The notes under the pieces are model-generated. The model made no database searches. It saw nothing but the letters and a program-made list of their open reading frames with translations, and was not told the origin of the DNA. From Sipunculus nudus (Eukaryota > Annelida > Sipuncula > Golfingiida > Sipunculidae): a DNA stretch of 64,000 nucleotides. Of the stretch, positions 1 through 10,479 are shown in pieces (within the stretch, counting starts at the first letter, position 1; each line of letters opens with the position of its first letter). A program made the position numbers and the translations under genes. The DNA lies in the NCBI GenBank assembly GCA_026874595.1, contig CM049306.1:33434019-33498018 (forward strand), given 5' to 3'.

Positions 1-965
1 TCTATGTTTAGGTTTGTATGTTTTATATACATATATTAAGAAATTATTTTAAATGCTGTTATATGTTATTACATATTATATGTTATTGAATGTTATTATA
101 CAACAACCATAAAAGGTAATTAAACACCTGTTAGACAAAAAAAAAGATTTGCTCAGCACATGATGCTTTATGATAGACGTTATTTCTTAACTGAACAATA
201 AAAAATATATATATAATAATTACAACTCCGAAAAAAGAAGAAGAAACATGAAAGATAAATCACAGAAGTAACACCAGTTGTAAGCTCTAAAAAATGATAC
301 GTGATGTTGCGCGGTATGGCTACCAGGTGGCGTGGGCGCTATGTTTGTTTTGCATCATCGATTTTGCTCAAGTTTATTTCCATTTCTTTACAAGAGTAAG
401 CAAACCGTTTTAGAATGTAATTTTGGCAGATACCATACTTCATTTATATTTAACATACCTGGTATAATATGATAGAGGGCTTCTTTAATGTCTAAGTGTT
501 GGAGGTCTTTACACTTAGCAGGCGGGGTTGATTAGACACTGTAGCAGGTTGTCTTCACCCATCCTTATCATTTCATGGTTTTTATAAAAGGAATGAACAG
601 GTCCATCATGTAATGAAAGTGTTATCCATTAAAATCCACCAATGAACGTCAATATTGTTGTACTTGTTTAGCTTTCATTTGCTTCCAGCAGGCAGTGACA
701 TTTGTGTTTTCTCTTTGATAATATCATCTGTGTTTAACAGAAACGAAATGCCAATCGGTGTGTTCAGCCTGTGACAGTTAGGTATAAATAACGGAAGGAT
801 GTGAAATTATGACATGAAGCAGATAGAAGGGTAGAACATTGCAGTGTGCGAATATTTTATTCTTTATACGATGATCATGTATTATAGTATTAATCTGAAC
901 CTTATCGTCATACGATGATGTGATATATAAACTACGTATGTGTCATTTGATTATGAGCACACATA
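1..965. other. intergenic, no gene recognised
   Basis: AT-rich sequence with no open frame of note on either strand. The only patch I would mark is at 321-334, where TACCAGGTGGCG resembles the core of a CTCF site with one mismatch. Confidence 0.5.
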
Positions 966-1126
966 CAGTAGAACCTCTATAATGTGGACACCCTGGGACT
1001 GGCTAACTGCATAGAGATGCTCGTTATGGTAAAAAACTGCAAAATAAATAAGGAGGGGATAAAACCGGACTGTCAAAAATAGAGGTACCAACTTTATACA
1101 GGTGCCCATAAAGGGAGGTCCAACTG
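966..1126. mobile_element. pogo/Tc1-mariner-like MITE, 161 bp
   Basis: The left end reads CAGTAGAACCTCTATAATG. The reverse complement of the right end reads CAGTTGGACCTCCCTTTATG, so the ends are imperfect terminal inverted repeats of about 20 bp. Both ends are flanked by TA (964-965 and 1127-1128), the target duplication of the Tc1/mariner/pogo superfamily. CAGTRGAACCTC is the kind of end pogo/Tigger elements carry (family knowledge). There is no room for a transposase, so it must be non-autonomous. A related single end lies at 48419-48440. Confidence 0.65.
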
Positions 1127-1276
1127 TATACAATTCTCCTTAAAAAATTAACGTGTCAGTACAGTTAGAAGAAGTTAGAACTTCTGATTTGTTGATAAAT
1201 ATTAACCGATTGCAGATCGGAACATGATCATGAGAAGTAGCAGGTTTAATTACGTCATCATATGTTGACAGAGGGC

Positions 1277-1280
1277 ATAT

Positions 1281-1356
<76 letters not shown>

Positions 1357-1376
1357 AGGGGGGGAGGAGAGAGAGA
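1277..1376. repeat. compound (AT)n(GA)n microsatellite
   Basis: (AT)n at 1277-1321 runs directly into (GA)n at 1325-1376, interrupted by G runs. This is the reverse complement of the (CT)n(AT)n order seen at 20356, 27049 and 34336. The low-complexity open frames here are repeat translations, not genes. Confidence 0.95.
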
Positions 1377-1416
1377 TGTAAGAATAGCCATGCTGGTTTA
1401 TTTTATGGAGAAATGA

Positions 1417-1481
1417 AACATGAATACACAGAAAGGTCGCTTCCCATCGACAGATTAAAGACTTTTCTGTGTATTCATGTT
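1417..1481. repeat. 18-bp perfect inverted repeat, 29-nt loop
   Basis: The arm at 1417-1434 (AACATGAATACACAGAAA) is exactly reverse-complemented at 1464-1481. It could form a hairpin with a 29-nt loop. It lies next to the compound microsatellite and contains no gene; it may be a remnant of a small foldback element. Confidence 0.8.
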
Positions 1482-2146
1482 CCCTTTCTCTATATGTATA
1501 TAAAATATTAATTAGGCAAATCAGCAACTACAGTTCAAAAACACCGAATCAATACGTTAAATTATTTGCACGCGGCTTTGTTGGAATCTGGGCTGTTTAT
1601 ATAGTCCTTCTGTGACGACACCACATATCTTTTCTCACTGCAACTTCCAAATACAATTCTTGATATACCTTTGTCTGCCACTCAGACGTTTTTCATTATC
1701 AGTATATAATTCTAAAGGTAGAACTACCGGTATTGGGTCCCTTTAATCCGGGACCAACCAGTGAATATAAAAAAAATAAAATAAAATCTGGTAAAAATAA
1801 AACGCAATCGGTTTTGCATGCGGCTGAAAACAGCTGTTTCGCTAAGAACCCGCCCTTGATTCTAATTCCCCAATATAGTATGTTACAGGTGCTCTTTTTA
1901 TTGTGTGACACGGGCGTAACTCGTGTTTTGACACCCTCGCCGGGCCGTTTGTTGCATTCGCAGTTTTATTCGTACTGGTTGAACTCTTGTTGTCATGCTG
2001 GCTTGGGGCGAGCTCACGTGTACACCATGGTGTGTAGAGGCACGGCGATGTTTTTCTAGATGATTCCTGTAACGCGTGTTTACTGTATTGTGTAAGATCT
2101 TTTACACTGTTCGAGAAGTGGAAAATTCTCGGCTTTGGGTGAAGAG

Positions 2147-2158
2147 TATATAAAGGGG
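2147..2158 (+). promoter_or_regulatory. TATA box inside the solo LTR
   Basis: TATATAAAGGGG, about 266 bp from the left end of the LTR. This would have driven element transcription starting near 2180. It may still act as a stray promoter reading rightward. Confidence 0.5.
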
Positions 2159-2497
2159 CTGTGTTTTAGAGCCGAGAGAGCAGCAGAGATTTCCAGGGGA
2201 CGCAGAATCGTGTGTCAGTTTCTGGGACCTTATCCGACGAGTGCGGCAATTATAGATTTTCGTCAGACTTTCTCCTGGATTTTGTGCATTTGGACTTCAG
2301 TTTACTTTCTGGATTGTTACAAGAGCTTTACACTGGACTGTCATTCTCCGAGAGTATACATTTCAAGAACTGGTGGTATTCAGGTACTGTGCACTTTGTG
2401 TATTTTACTGTGTGATTGTATTGATTTGTTGTTATACCGATGTTTTACTGTATAATTGTATTGATTTAGTGTATTGTAATGTTAGGGTTGTTTTAAG

Positions 2498-2503
2498 AAT
2501 AAA
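2498..2503 (+). terminator. LTR polyadenylation signal
   Basis: AATAAA about 350 bp downstream of the LTR TATA box and 155 bp before the LTR end, as expected at the R/U5 boundary. Confidence 0.45.
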
Positions 2504-2662
2504 TTATGGTTATTTGTTAACAAAAAAAACTGACTTCTTTATTCATTCCCCTAGACATTTCACGCTGCCTGGTGTTACAGAACCTGATTTTTCTATCTCC
2601 ATTACAAAATTTGTGTTCATCACGCATACGTGATCTGTTTATATTAGGTTCCGTAACAAGTA

Positions 2663-3290
2663 GGCTTCATGATATAAACATGTAATAGGATGCCATTTAG
2701 ACTTTTCGCCATACATACAGTTTTAGAGACACCGAGGTTATTCATTCTACGACAAGGGGTCCTGTTCTCTGCTGTATCTCTTGTGTTTGCAATACAATAT
2801 TCCATTACAAACCCAAATAACTGCAACGGATGGTTTTACTATTGTGCCGGATCATGAATACACAATATTGGATAAGAAACCGAGGGCAGTAATCGCTTTA
2901 AAATTGGCAATGTTAAAAACCTAAACAATGTTATTCCTACTACAATAGCAATATTAATATTGTATTTAAAAAAATATATGAGTTGATGGATTAACGTGAA
3001 ACGTGTAAAAGGGCGATAGACAGTATGGCGATAATAAACATTGTTTGTCGACATGTTGTGCTAAGGAGATTTGAAAGGTCAACAAATGTTAATGTTTCAT
3101 TTCAGCAACAAATATCTCTGTATTTTTGCACAGGAGAGTTCCATCTATAAGAACTAAGTAAATAATCACTGGGACATATAGGCCCTTTAACATTTTTACA
3201 ATATCAACATGTGCATGCTTATATTTCAAAACGTGTTTCTCTTACATTTGAACATGCTTAGATACAATATTAAAAAAAGCCAAAGAAACT
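2663..3290. other. intergenic, no gene recognised
   Basis: AT-rich. The open frames here are short and have no recognisable protein character. Confidence 0.5.
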
Positions 3291-3350
3291 GGGGGGGGGG
3301 GGGGGGGGTTTAAGAGGTCACGTGTGTGTGTGTGTGGGGGGGGGGGGGGG
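3291..3350. repeat. poly-G / (GT)n / poly-G tract
   Basis: G18 at 3291-3308 and G14-15 at 3336-3350 enclose a short (GT)n. Such guanine runs could form G-quadruplexes and are prone to length change and sequencing error. Confidence 0.9.
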
Positions 3351-3721
3351 ATGATGACCCTCGCTCTGGGAAAGCATGCTTGTACCTGGGGTTAAAACAT
3401 TGGGAATTTCTGATAAAAAAGGTAAAACTCCATTTGAATTAAGAAAGCATAATGGATAGTTATAATTTTTTAATCATTTATATGACTTTTCTTATATAAA
3501 CATTTTGCCATTATAGTAATATACAGAGTCTAAATAATATTTATGACAGGAAGAGAACCTTATTTTTATAACATTTTGAAAAGGCTTGTAGACTTATAAC
3601 TCATGCAGAAGTTTAGCTATATGAAAACGGCATCAGACGCTTATTCGGCGTTGCCTTTTGATAGGTATTAAGTGTATATTATTCTATTTCCAAAATTGAC
3701 TTTGTGGCAAAAACAGGTTGC

Positions 3722-3774
3722 GCACTCCCACCCCCACCCCCCTCCCTGTGTCCCCACTAAATCCGCTCCTGTGA
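3722..3774. mobile_element. hAT-like MITE right end (fragment)
   Basis: The sequence ends ATCCGCTCCTG, whose reverse complement CAGGAGCGGAT matches the CAGGGGCGGAT ends of the small elements at 55674 and 60564. I could not find the matching left end, so this is a fragment or a diverged copy. Confidence 0.35.
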
Positions 3775-3899
3775 ACTATGTCATTTCAGTCTCAGACTTC
3801 TTTTTTAAATAATTAATTATGAAAATCATGAAATATGGTGTTACGAGAATATAATTAATAACGCCGATGATAAATTTTGTACGTTGTTAACTGTTTCTA

Positions 3900-4160
3900 C
3901 CTGTCAAAACCACCATATGTCATTTGCAGACGTCTGGTTTGTCTGTTTTGCCGCTAGACGTCTTTGTTGGACGCGTTTGAATTACGATTGGCTTCCACTC
4001 AATCCCCCCACATGATATAAAACACGTGGATATAAACAAACAAGCCTGTGCACCGTTTTTAACTTGCTTTTATAGAAAGGTTTAAGAAATTATCTTTACT
4101 TAATAGACTTCAGATGTCAGTAGGTCCCATTTGAGTCTAAAAGCAGGCACTTCCGCTGAA
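3900..4160 (+). repeat. dispersed repeat family R1, copy 1
   Basis: Shares CACGTGGATATAAACAAA and flanking blocks in the same order with 7180-7470, which is inside the foldback element. More weakly it matches 63460-63620. Shared blocks include a pyrimidine-rich stretch, a TTTTATAGAAAGG-like block and a later CAGATG.CAGT block. There is no coding potential; it is probably part of an unclassified transposon. Confidence 0.55.
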
Positions 4161-5821
4161 ACTTTTTTAATGCTACGATTAGTGACGCCCTGCATTACTC
4201 ATTTCCTGGCAAATGAGAACGTAGTCTTGTGGTAAAACTGTAGATCAGCAGCGCTTAACCGAAACCTCGCCAGATATACTACTGCACTCCACATGTCAAA
4301 TTCTACCACATAAAAATGTATAACACAACCTCTTGTTAATTTCTCTTGACCCTAAATGATATTGTATGTTATCTGGTATCATCTGTTTATCATAAAAGTA
4401 ATCAATAATCAGTTTATGTGGATGTGGATACGTGAACTTACAAGCATTAGGTCCCCTATTGTTTATTGGTATCACATACCTAAACAACACGTTACCAACA
4501 ACATTGCCACTATAATTTAAAGATTTCCAATTAAAAGCTCAAAATATCCTTTAAAAAATGAGGATTCACTTGAAATGTCACGTGAACAAAAATGTTTAGA
4601 AGCAGTCTTGCAGCTTAAGGGAGGAAATTACTCAATAAAGGAATTTTAATTAATATTTTAATTAATTTCAAATCTCGGATATGAATCCGCAGCGATTAAA
4701 TATGAGAGTTGAAATTAGTGGATTTGGAGAGACGTTAAGGTGATTATGATCATAAATTTCGCTACTGGAACATCTGAAGGACAACGTTATTAAATTTTAG
4801 AAATTAATTTGATACAACTTCCAGACGACTTAAATCCAAGAATATTAAATCCATGGAAATGTTAATTGCACATTATGGTCTGCATCTGTTATATTTGTAA
4901 TTCAATGTTCTTGGTGTTTCATTGCAACACATGGTCACCCCCTCCCCCCCCCCCCCCCATTTGTTTTTACTCCAGTCTGCCTATGCAGAGGTAGAACCAG
5001 CATTTTGGAAAGAGAGAGGTTAAAGCCAGGACGGATGTTTAGAAAACCTGGAAAAGGTCCTCATTCCAAACAATAGGAGAATTAAGGCCCAAATATGTGG
5101 ATACAAACCATTAGAACATGTTGCATTAAAACATGTAAAAGGGCTGTGTCGTGTCACCCCCCCCCCCCCCACCGATCCGCTTATTCCTCGTTGAGGTTAA
5201 TATCAATATACATCACATCACATTTGGCTACAATCATTTGTCATATTTTGACCATTGTCATAACAGTGTCAAGATTTTTTTTTCTTGTTCACCTGATGTT
5301 CCTTTTTTTAAATTTAACGGACGTTTATTCCATCTCTACTGGTTCAAACAGCGTCAATTTCCTTTTGATGTGTCTTGTTTCAGATTCATCTTTTAAACCT
5401 GGGTTAAAAAAGAACAAACTTTACGGATTTCTGTTTCACCGATGTTTCTTTTAAATGTTCAATGATTCTAATTTCCAGGTTATTTTATATTTTGTAAAGA
5501 ATGCGGTTTTTTTCCGCGAAGGGTCTTTTTTACAATTCTATATCTTTAGTTGTTGACACCTGTCATTTTAAACCGAAATGATGTTTTTACTTTACTTTCC
5601 ATACGCACATTTTACAAAACACATCTGCACATGGAATCTTCGTTCCTATTTCTGTTTTCGAATCAAAACAGGTTAAAAACCCGTTGACCGTGCTCACAAT
5701 GGCCTGAAAACGCCAGCAATGGTATTTTTTTTAATAAAAAGGACAACTAGGGTAAAATTCAATATTATCGTATTGTATTAATTGTCCATCACTGCTGTCA
5801 CATTCCAGTGACAGGAGCGAC
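4161..5821. other. intergenic with two poly-C tracts
   Basis: No gene recognised. There are poly-C runs near 4939-4958 and 5157-5170. The open frames of 119 and 81 codons near 5095-5454 overlap each other in different frames, begin in or beside the C run and look like chance. Confidence 0.5.
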
Positions 5822-5836
5822 ATTGAAATGGAACTT

Positions 5837-6207
5837 TTTTTAAAATAAGTTTTATTGCTGAAAAATCATACAATACAAATTTTATTCTCATAATTGTACA
5901 CAATCACATCAAATACAATATATACAAATATAGACAAAGCACATTGCCTGGATATTATTCCAACTTTACTTCAATTTTCAATCCTTGTAAATTGTACATG
6001 CATTATATACATATATTCTAGAGATCTCTGCAGAATACATTAACCCCTTGCTTTTTCTTTAAATACTAAAAATAAAATTATTCTGTATGGTTAAAATGAT
6101 TCCTTATTTTTTCCCATTTTTCTAAATGTGCAGTAATCTTAATTTTCTGTTTTGCTATTAAATAATCAATTTTCTCTATATATGTAACTCTATATATGTA
6201 TCTCAAT
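5837..6207 (-). mobile_element. 5'-truncated LINE fragment, 371 bp
   Basis: On the minus strand the insert ends in AATAAAACTTA followed by an A-rich tail (the T run at 5837). It is flanked by a 15-bp duplication, ATTGAAATGGAACTT at 5822-5836 and ATTGAAATGTAACTT at 6208-6222, with one mismatch. Just inside the truncated end, the minus strand encodes a short lysine-rich frame with the stretch AHLEKWEKIRNHFNHTE before a stop. That is the sort of helix that closes LINE ORF2 proteins. Duplication, tail and coding remnant together show target-primed insertion. The clade is undetermined. Confidence 0.7.
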
Positions 6208-6260
6208 ATTGAAATGTAACTTAAAAGGTTTAAGTTATGTCAGTTTGTAAATCCTACTAT

Positions 6261-6310
6261 CAGGGGCGTCAAAACAGGAAGGGGGAGGGGGGCGGGGCTG
6301 GGGGCTGGTC
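6261..6310. repeat. G-rich patch with hAT-like start
   Basis: CAGGGGCGTCAAAACAGG followed by G-rich sequence resembles the CAGGGGCGG ends of the small elements elsewhere, but there is no partner end. Weak. Confidence 0.25.
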
Positions 6311-6524
6311 AATGCAATTTGTCTCTGATAATCAGAGGATATTGTAAAAGAAATATTTTAATAATTGGAATAAAAGACTTTGGTTCAACTTCTCAGTTTT
6401 CTATGAAATATTATATATCTAAACTTGGCTTATAATCAACATATACTGGAAACATATTACCTTAATTTTTAAACCTTATACTAAATTGTTTTGTATTTGA
6501 AATGCGTCACATAGACATTAAAAG

Positions 6525-6525
6525 G

Positions 6526-6608
<83 letters not shown>
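6525..6608. repeat. (AT)n microsatellite
   Basis: About 84 bp of uninterrupted AT repeat, ending 18 bp before the left end of the foldback element. Confidence 0.95.
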
Positions 6609-7179
6609 TCCCAACTTGGATTACTAGGGTGGCTGATTTAGGACACAGAAAAAAAAAATATTTATCTCGAAATCTCGAGATAACATCTCGAGATCTCGAC
6701 ATAGAATTTCGCAAAAAAAAATTTTAGGAAGCCAAAAAAAATTAAAGGAAGCAAAAATAAAGTTTTAGGAAGCAAAAAAAAAAATTTAAAGAAGCAAAAA
6801 AAAAAATTTTAGGAATCAAAAAAAAAATTTAGGAAGCAAAAAAAAAAAATTTTAGGAAGCAAAAAAAAATTTTTTAGGAAACAAACAAAAAAAATTTAGG
6901 AAGCAAAAAAAAAAATTTAGAAACGAAAAAAAAAAAAATTTAGGAAGCAAAAAAAAAAAAAAATAAAGGTAACTCTAGCTGGGAATGGGTCTTATATCGC
7001 CACTTTGACGTATATACATTTTATCTACAGGCTACTAGTACACAAGGCACTTGAGCAAGTGTTAACATACTGATAAAAACATGTAACCGAGTTATTGAAA
7101 GATCACTAGTTGATATTCGTTAAAGCTTGTGAAGCAATGCAGTATTTGTCATTTACAGAACTCTGTACTCTCTGAATTG

Positions 7180-7470
7180 AAGCCAGATGTTTTTGCCGGA
7201 CGTCTTTCTTTTACGATCGGTGGCAATTTTTGCACCCCCCACCCATGTTATAAAAACACGTGGATATAAACAAAGACATCGCCTTTACCGATGGGATTGG
7301 CTCATTTTATGAAAGGTTTAATAGATTATGTTTACCTAGATTTTGTTTATGATTACCTTCACTTCTTTAATATGTATATGCAGAGTTAGCCTGTATTACA
7401 AAGATTCTATAAATAAGACAACTGAATAGCAACTTTTAGACCAAAGCAGAGGATTTTGCTGAAGAAAAAT
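7180..7470 (+). repeat. dispersed repeat family R1, copy 2
   Basis: Lies inside the core of the foldback element. It shares ACACGTGGATATAAACAAA and the flanking block order with 3900-4160. Either the element captured R1, or R1 is part of a wider family of this transposon whose arms are missing at 3.9 kb. Confidence 0.55.
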
Positions 7471-7607
7471 CATGATGAGAGATGATCGAAATATTTAAGC
7501 CGTTTATTTATGAATATAAAACATATATAAAGATAGTTTGACTAAAGGTAATCTGAGCTATAGTTATAGCTATAGTGGATCAAGACTTGGGCTTTAGGGG
7601 CTGAATC

Positions 7608-7626
7608 ACCGCCCCCCCCCCCCCCA
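7608..7626. repeat. poly-C tract
   Basis: A run of about 14-15 C after CACCG; low-complexity sequence inside the foldback element. Confidence 0.85.
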
Positions 7627-8469
7627 GCGTACTACCCGAAAACACAGTATTCATTTTTAGCATATTTTAATTAATGATGGTCTAATACATGTTCCATAAA
7701 ACAACACACCATTTCAATATTACAAAAGCTGAAAGAAATTGTACAAAAGAAGCACATATTTTTTTGTATTTTTAAAATAATAAGGTACCCACAATGCATG
7801 CATGCAGACCTAAACATTTCTATTTGAGTGATTTAACAGCATGGCTCTGAATCCGCCGTTCAGGTAGAATGTTTCAGTTTCTTTAGGCTTTGACATGTTC
7901 CTTACGGATATGAATAATTAAATATTGAATTTATATTGAACTTTTCTTCAACTCGCCTTATCTTAGGGGATATAAAAACTTGATTGATTTTAAATTAATT
8001 ATATTGTATTACCGTTCAGTTAAACACAGTATACATAGTTTTTGTTTTATAATTGCAATAGTAAGCACTCTTAACGTATACGTCCCTTAAATGTTGCTTT
8101 GCTTTATGTCAATTCAGCTTCGAATGGTTCGTACAAGTGTGACATTTTATCTGGCGATCTCGAGACATATATTTTTTTTTGCTTTCTGAAATTTTTTTTT
8201 TTGCTATCTAAAATTTTTTTTTTTTGTTTCTTAAATTATTTTTTACTTCGTAAAATTTTTTTTTTGCTTCGTAAAAAAATTTTTTTTTTGTTTCCTAAAA
8301 ATTTTTTTTGCTTCCTAAAATGTTTTTTTTTTTTGCTTCCTAAATTTTTTTTTTGCGAAACTTTTGTCGAGATCTCGAGATGTTATCTCGAGATCTCGAG
8401 ATAAATATTTTTTTTCTGTGTCTTAAATCAGCCACCGTAGATTACCTTCCCACTCCTGCGAGTTATCCC

Positions 8470-8995
8470 CCACCCTTGAAGATATATTGATGTGACTGTC
8501 GACTAAAGTTTGCGATTGAGGGCGCGGTCATTTCCAGAACGATCCTTCTAATTATACTTTGAAGTATCCGTCCATTGGCCACTGGTCTCTTTCCGCAGAA
8601 AGATTTCCAACTTGGGACTGTCCTCGGAGTTCTTCCCTATTGTAATTCCGTGCATCAAACCATGAACTCGAATAAATTCCGTACTCGCATACATGGGGCT
8701 GCACGGGCATTTCCGTACACGACCCGGATGTCTCATGTCGCATTTCGGAAATAAGAGTATACCGATAGTAGTGTTAATGACGGAACCTCGGTTCCATAAT
8801 TATTAGCATTTTAAGCAATTTCTAAATTTGAATGTCTTACATGTTTTACTACATGTGTTCCTACAAAACCGCATATGCCGACAGATATTAACCACTGAGG
8901 CTTAATGAACTGATATTCTATATAAGGCGTAAGTAATTTCATAACAAATACTTGTAGACTTAGTATATATTTTTATATGTATCTGTTTATAATGC
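8470..8995. other. intergenic, no gene recognised
   Basis: Two overlapping minus-strand frames of about 62 codons at 8548-8743 use different phases of the same sequence and show no recognisable protein. Nothing else stands out. Confidence 0.45.
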
Positions 8996-8999
8996 GCAG

Positions 9000-9240
9000 G
9001 AATTCTGATTCGTGTTGGGCGCTGGCCCTGTTCGTTGCTACGGGAGACGCGCGAATTGGGTTCTGGCTTGTGTGTGAAGTGTCAAACGTGGAGACACAGC
9101 GTTCTTTGTGTTCTAGATGATTCAGGTCTGTACAGGCACTATAGGCGCACGTGTATCGCTGTTCTTTGGAATGTTCGTGAATATGGAAGTTTCTGGTCTT
9201 CTATATAGCTATAAATCGTTAGGCGTAATCAACAAAGAAG
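9000..9240 (+). repeat. LTR-like sequence, diverged relative of the LTR at 1881
   Basis: Shares CTGGCTTG, a GTGG.G.CAC block and the exact stretch TTCTAGATGATTC with 2000-2070 of the solo LTR, in the same order. A TATA-like CTATATAGCTATAAAT sits where the LTR has its TATA box. Ends and target duplications could not be found, so it is a fragment or a second related family. Confidence 0.4.
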
Positions 9241-9349
9241 GGGCCAAGACAGCCCCGACGGATATATGAACTTAATTTGAGTTTAACCCGGGTAACCTGA
9301 AATAGGAGTCCTCGGGGGAGCTTGCTCGGTGCATTTTTAAATATATTTG

Positions 9350-9369
9350 TTGGAGATAGCTATCTCCAA
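9350..9369. repeat. 20-bp perfect palindrome
   Basis: TTGGAGATAGCTATCTCCAA is perfectly self-complementary with no spacer. It could extrude a small cruciform or be a dimeric binding site. The function is unknown. Confidence 0.9.
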
Positions 9370-10430
9370 TGTTAAGGCTAGCCTTACTTACTATGTCCAT
9401 TTGCAGAATTCAGTTCCGATTCCGGACTACATGACAGGGCAGGAGTACACGCTTCTCCTAATTTTTTATCATAGCGTTAACCAGGCCCGATGTTTACTGC
9501 ACCTGCGGGCCCTGGGTGTGTAATCGTCCCCTTTGCTGCTTCGAATCATACCACCGAGGAAACCCCGAAAAAGTGCACTCAGTATTGAATGAAACACGGA
9601 AGCGGGGCACCCACCTTCCATAAAGCCTGCAGAGCCCTGACCTTGGGTTCATCTCCGTCTTTGAGTACTGTTCTCTGTCCCTATAGAGAGAGAAGCCGGT
9701 TGAGTCGCGCATTATATTTATCGTATGACTGTGTGACCTCTCTACCTCAGGTAAAAAATCTAGAATCTCTGCCTGTCGTAGTTATCAAACATCGTGCCAA
9801 GGCAACACGTGTTTTCTACTTCCAAGAATATTGCTTCTGGTCCATGGAACCCTTTAATCCTGCAGACAGATTTTATATTACACGCTGGATGAATCCTACA
9901 TAAAGGAATTGCAAGTTACATTTTTTCTGGATTTATATGTGGATCTATAGAATAAGTGCCTTGAACTGAAAACACCCTTCTTGTTCTGGTTCTTAACAGC
10001 CTGATAAAAGTTCAGTCTTCAATCCAGAAAAGTAAAGAGGCAAAGCATCAAGTGGACTGGAAGATGAACATGTATCGGGACTTTTCACTGAGCAACCAAC
10101 TCAGCGACAAGACTTAAGTATTGCTTTTTTTTCTTTATCTTTAATTCAGGCGCCGACCCATTTTTACTGCAAGCTTAAACATACCAACATCTAACGATTG
10201 ATAAGAGAGCTGATCCTTTACGCGCTTGATACGATCAATACTGTAATAATCGGACGACATTGTCATACAAACGGTATAATTACTGGATAAACTTCAACAT
10301 ACCGATACTTTTACAAAAAGCGTCAATATTTACCGGCTTTAAAATCTTTAAGAATATATATGGTTTATCCGGATTAACTCAAAAATTTTAAACAAAACCC
10401 ACAAGTTTACCAACCAACCAAGCTACCAAC
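9370..10430. other. mostly unexplained; weak terminal-exon candidate
   Basis: A frame of 104 codons at 9589-9903 (+) has no recognisable domain. At 10000-10117 (+) a good 3' splice-site context (pyrimidine-rich, ending TTAACAG) is followed by 38 open codons ending in TAA at 10115-10117, which read as a plausible hydrophilic tail. No upstream exon or polyadenylation signal supports it, so it is only a candidate. Confidence 0.25.
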
Positions 10431-10448
10431 CAATCAAAGGTAAGACAA

Positions 10449-10472
10449 ACACGCGAACACACACACACACGC
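10449..10472. repeat. short (AC)n microsatellite
   Basis: About ten AC units with one interruption. Confidence 0.8.
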
Positions 10473-10479
10473 ATACCAT

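Larger units (their letters stand above)
1881..2658 (+). mobile_element. solo LTR of an LTR retrotransposon, 778 bp
   Basis: The segment begins TGTTAC and ends GTAACA, a 6-bp inverted terminal repeat with TG...CA ends. It is flanked on both sides by AGTA (1877-1880 and 2659-2662), a 4-bp target duplication. Inside, in the order expected of U3-R-U5, are a TATA box (TATATAAAGGGG, 2147-2158) and a polyadenylation signal (AATAAA, 2498-2503). No internal gag/pol or second LTR adjoins it, so it is a solo LTR left by recombination. Gypsy and BEL families make 4-6 bp duplications (family knowledge); the exact family is not determined. A diverged relative may lie at 9000-9240. Confidence 0.65.
6627..8437. 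mobile_element. foldback-type DNA transposon, 1.8 kb, non-autonomous
   Basis: The left end is GGGTGGCTGATTTAGGACAC. The reverse complement of the right end is CGGTGGCTGATTTAAGACAC, and both are bordered by TA (6625-6626, 8438-8439). The inverted arms are about 340 bp (6627-6968) and about 280 bp (8160-8437). In each, a CTCGAGATCTCGAGATAA palindromic block is followed by 9-12 tandem units of about 20 bp, of the form AGGAAGC-A(n)-TTTT. Tandem repeats inside long inverted arms are the hallmark of foldback elements (family knowledge). The core (6970-8155) has no transposase and includes copy 2 of repeat R1. A 101-codon frame at 8099-8404 is only the translation of the T-rich arm. Confidence 0.75.

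Noticed and set aside
8099-8404. 101-codon Phe/Leu-rich frame
   Set aside because: Translation of the T-rich tandem units in the right arm of the foldback element.
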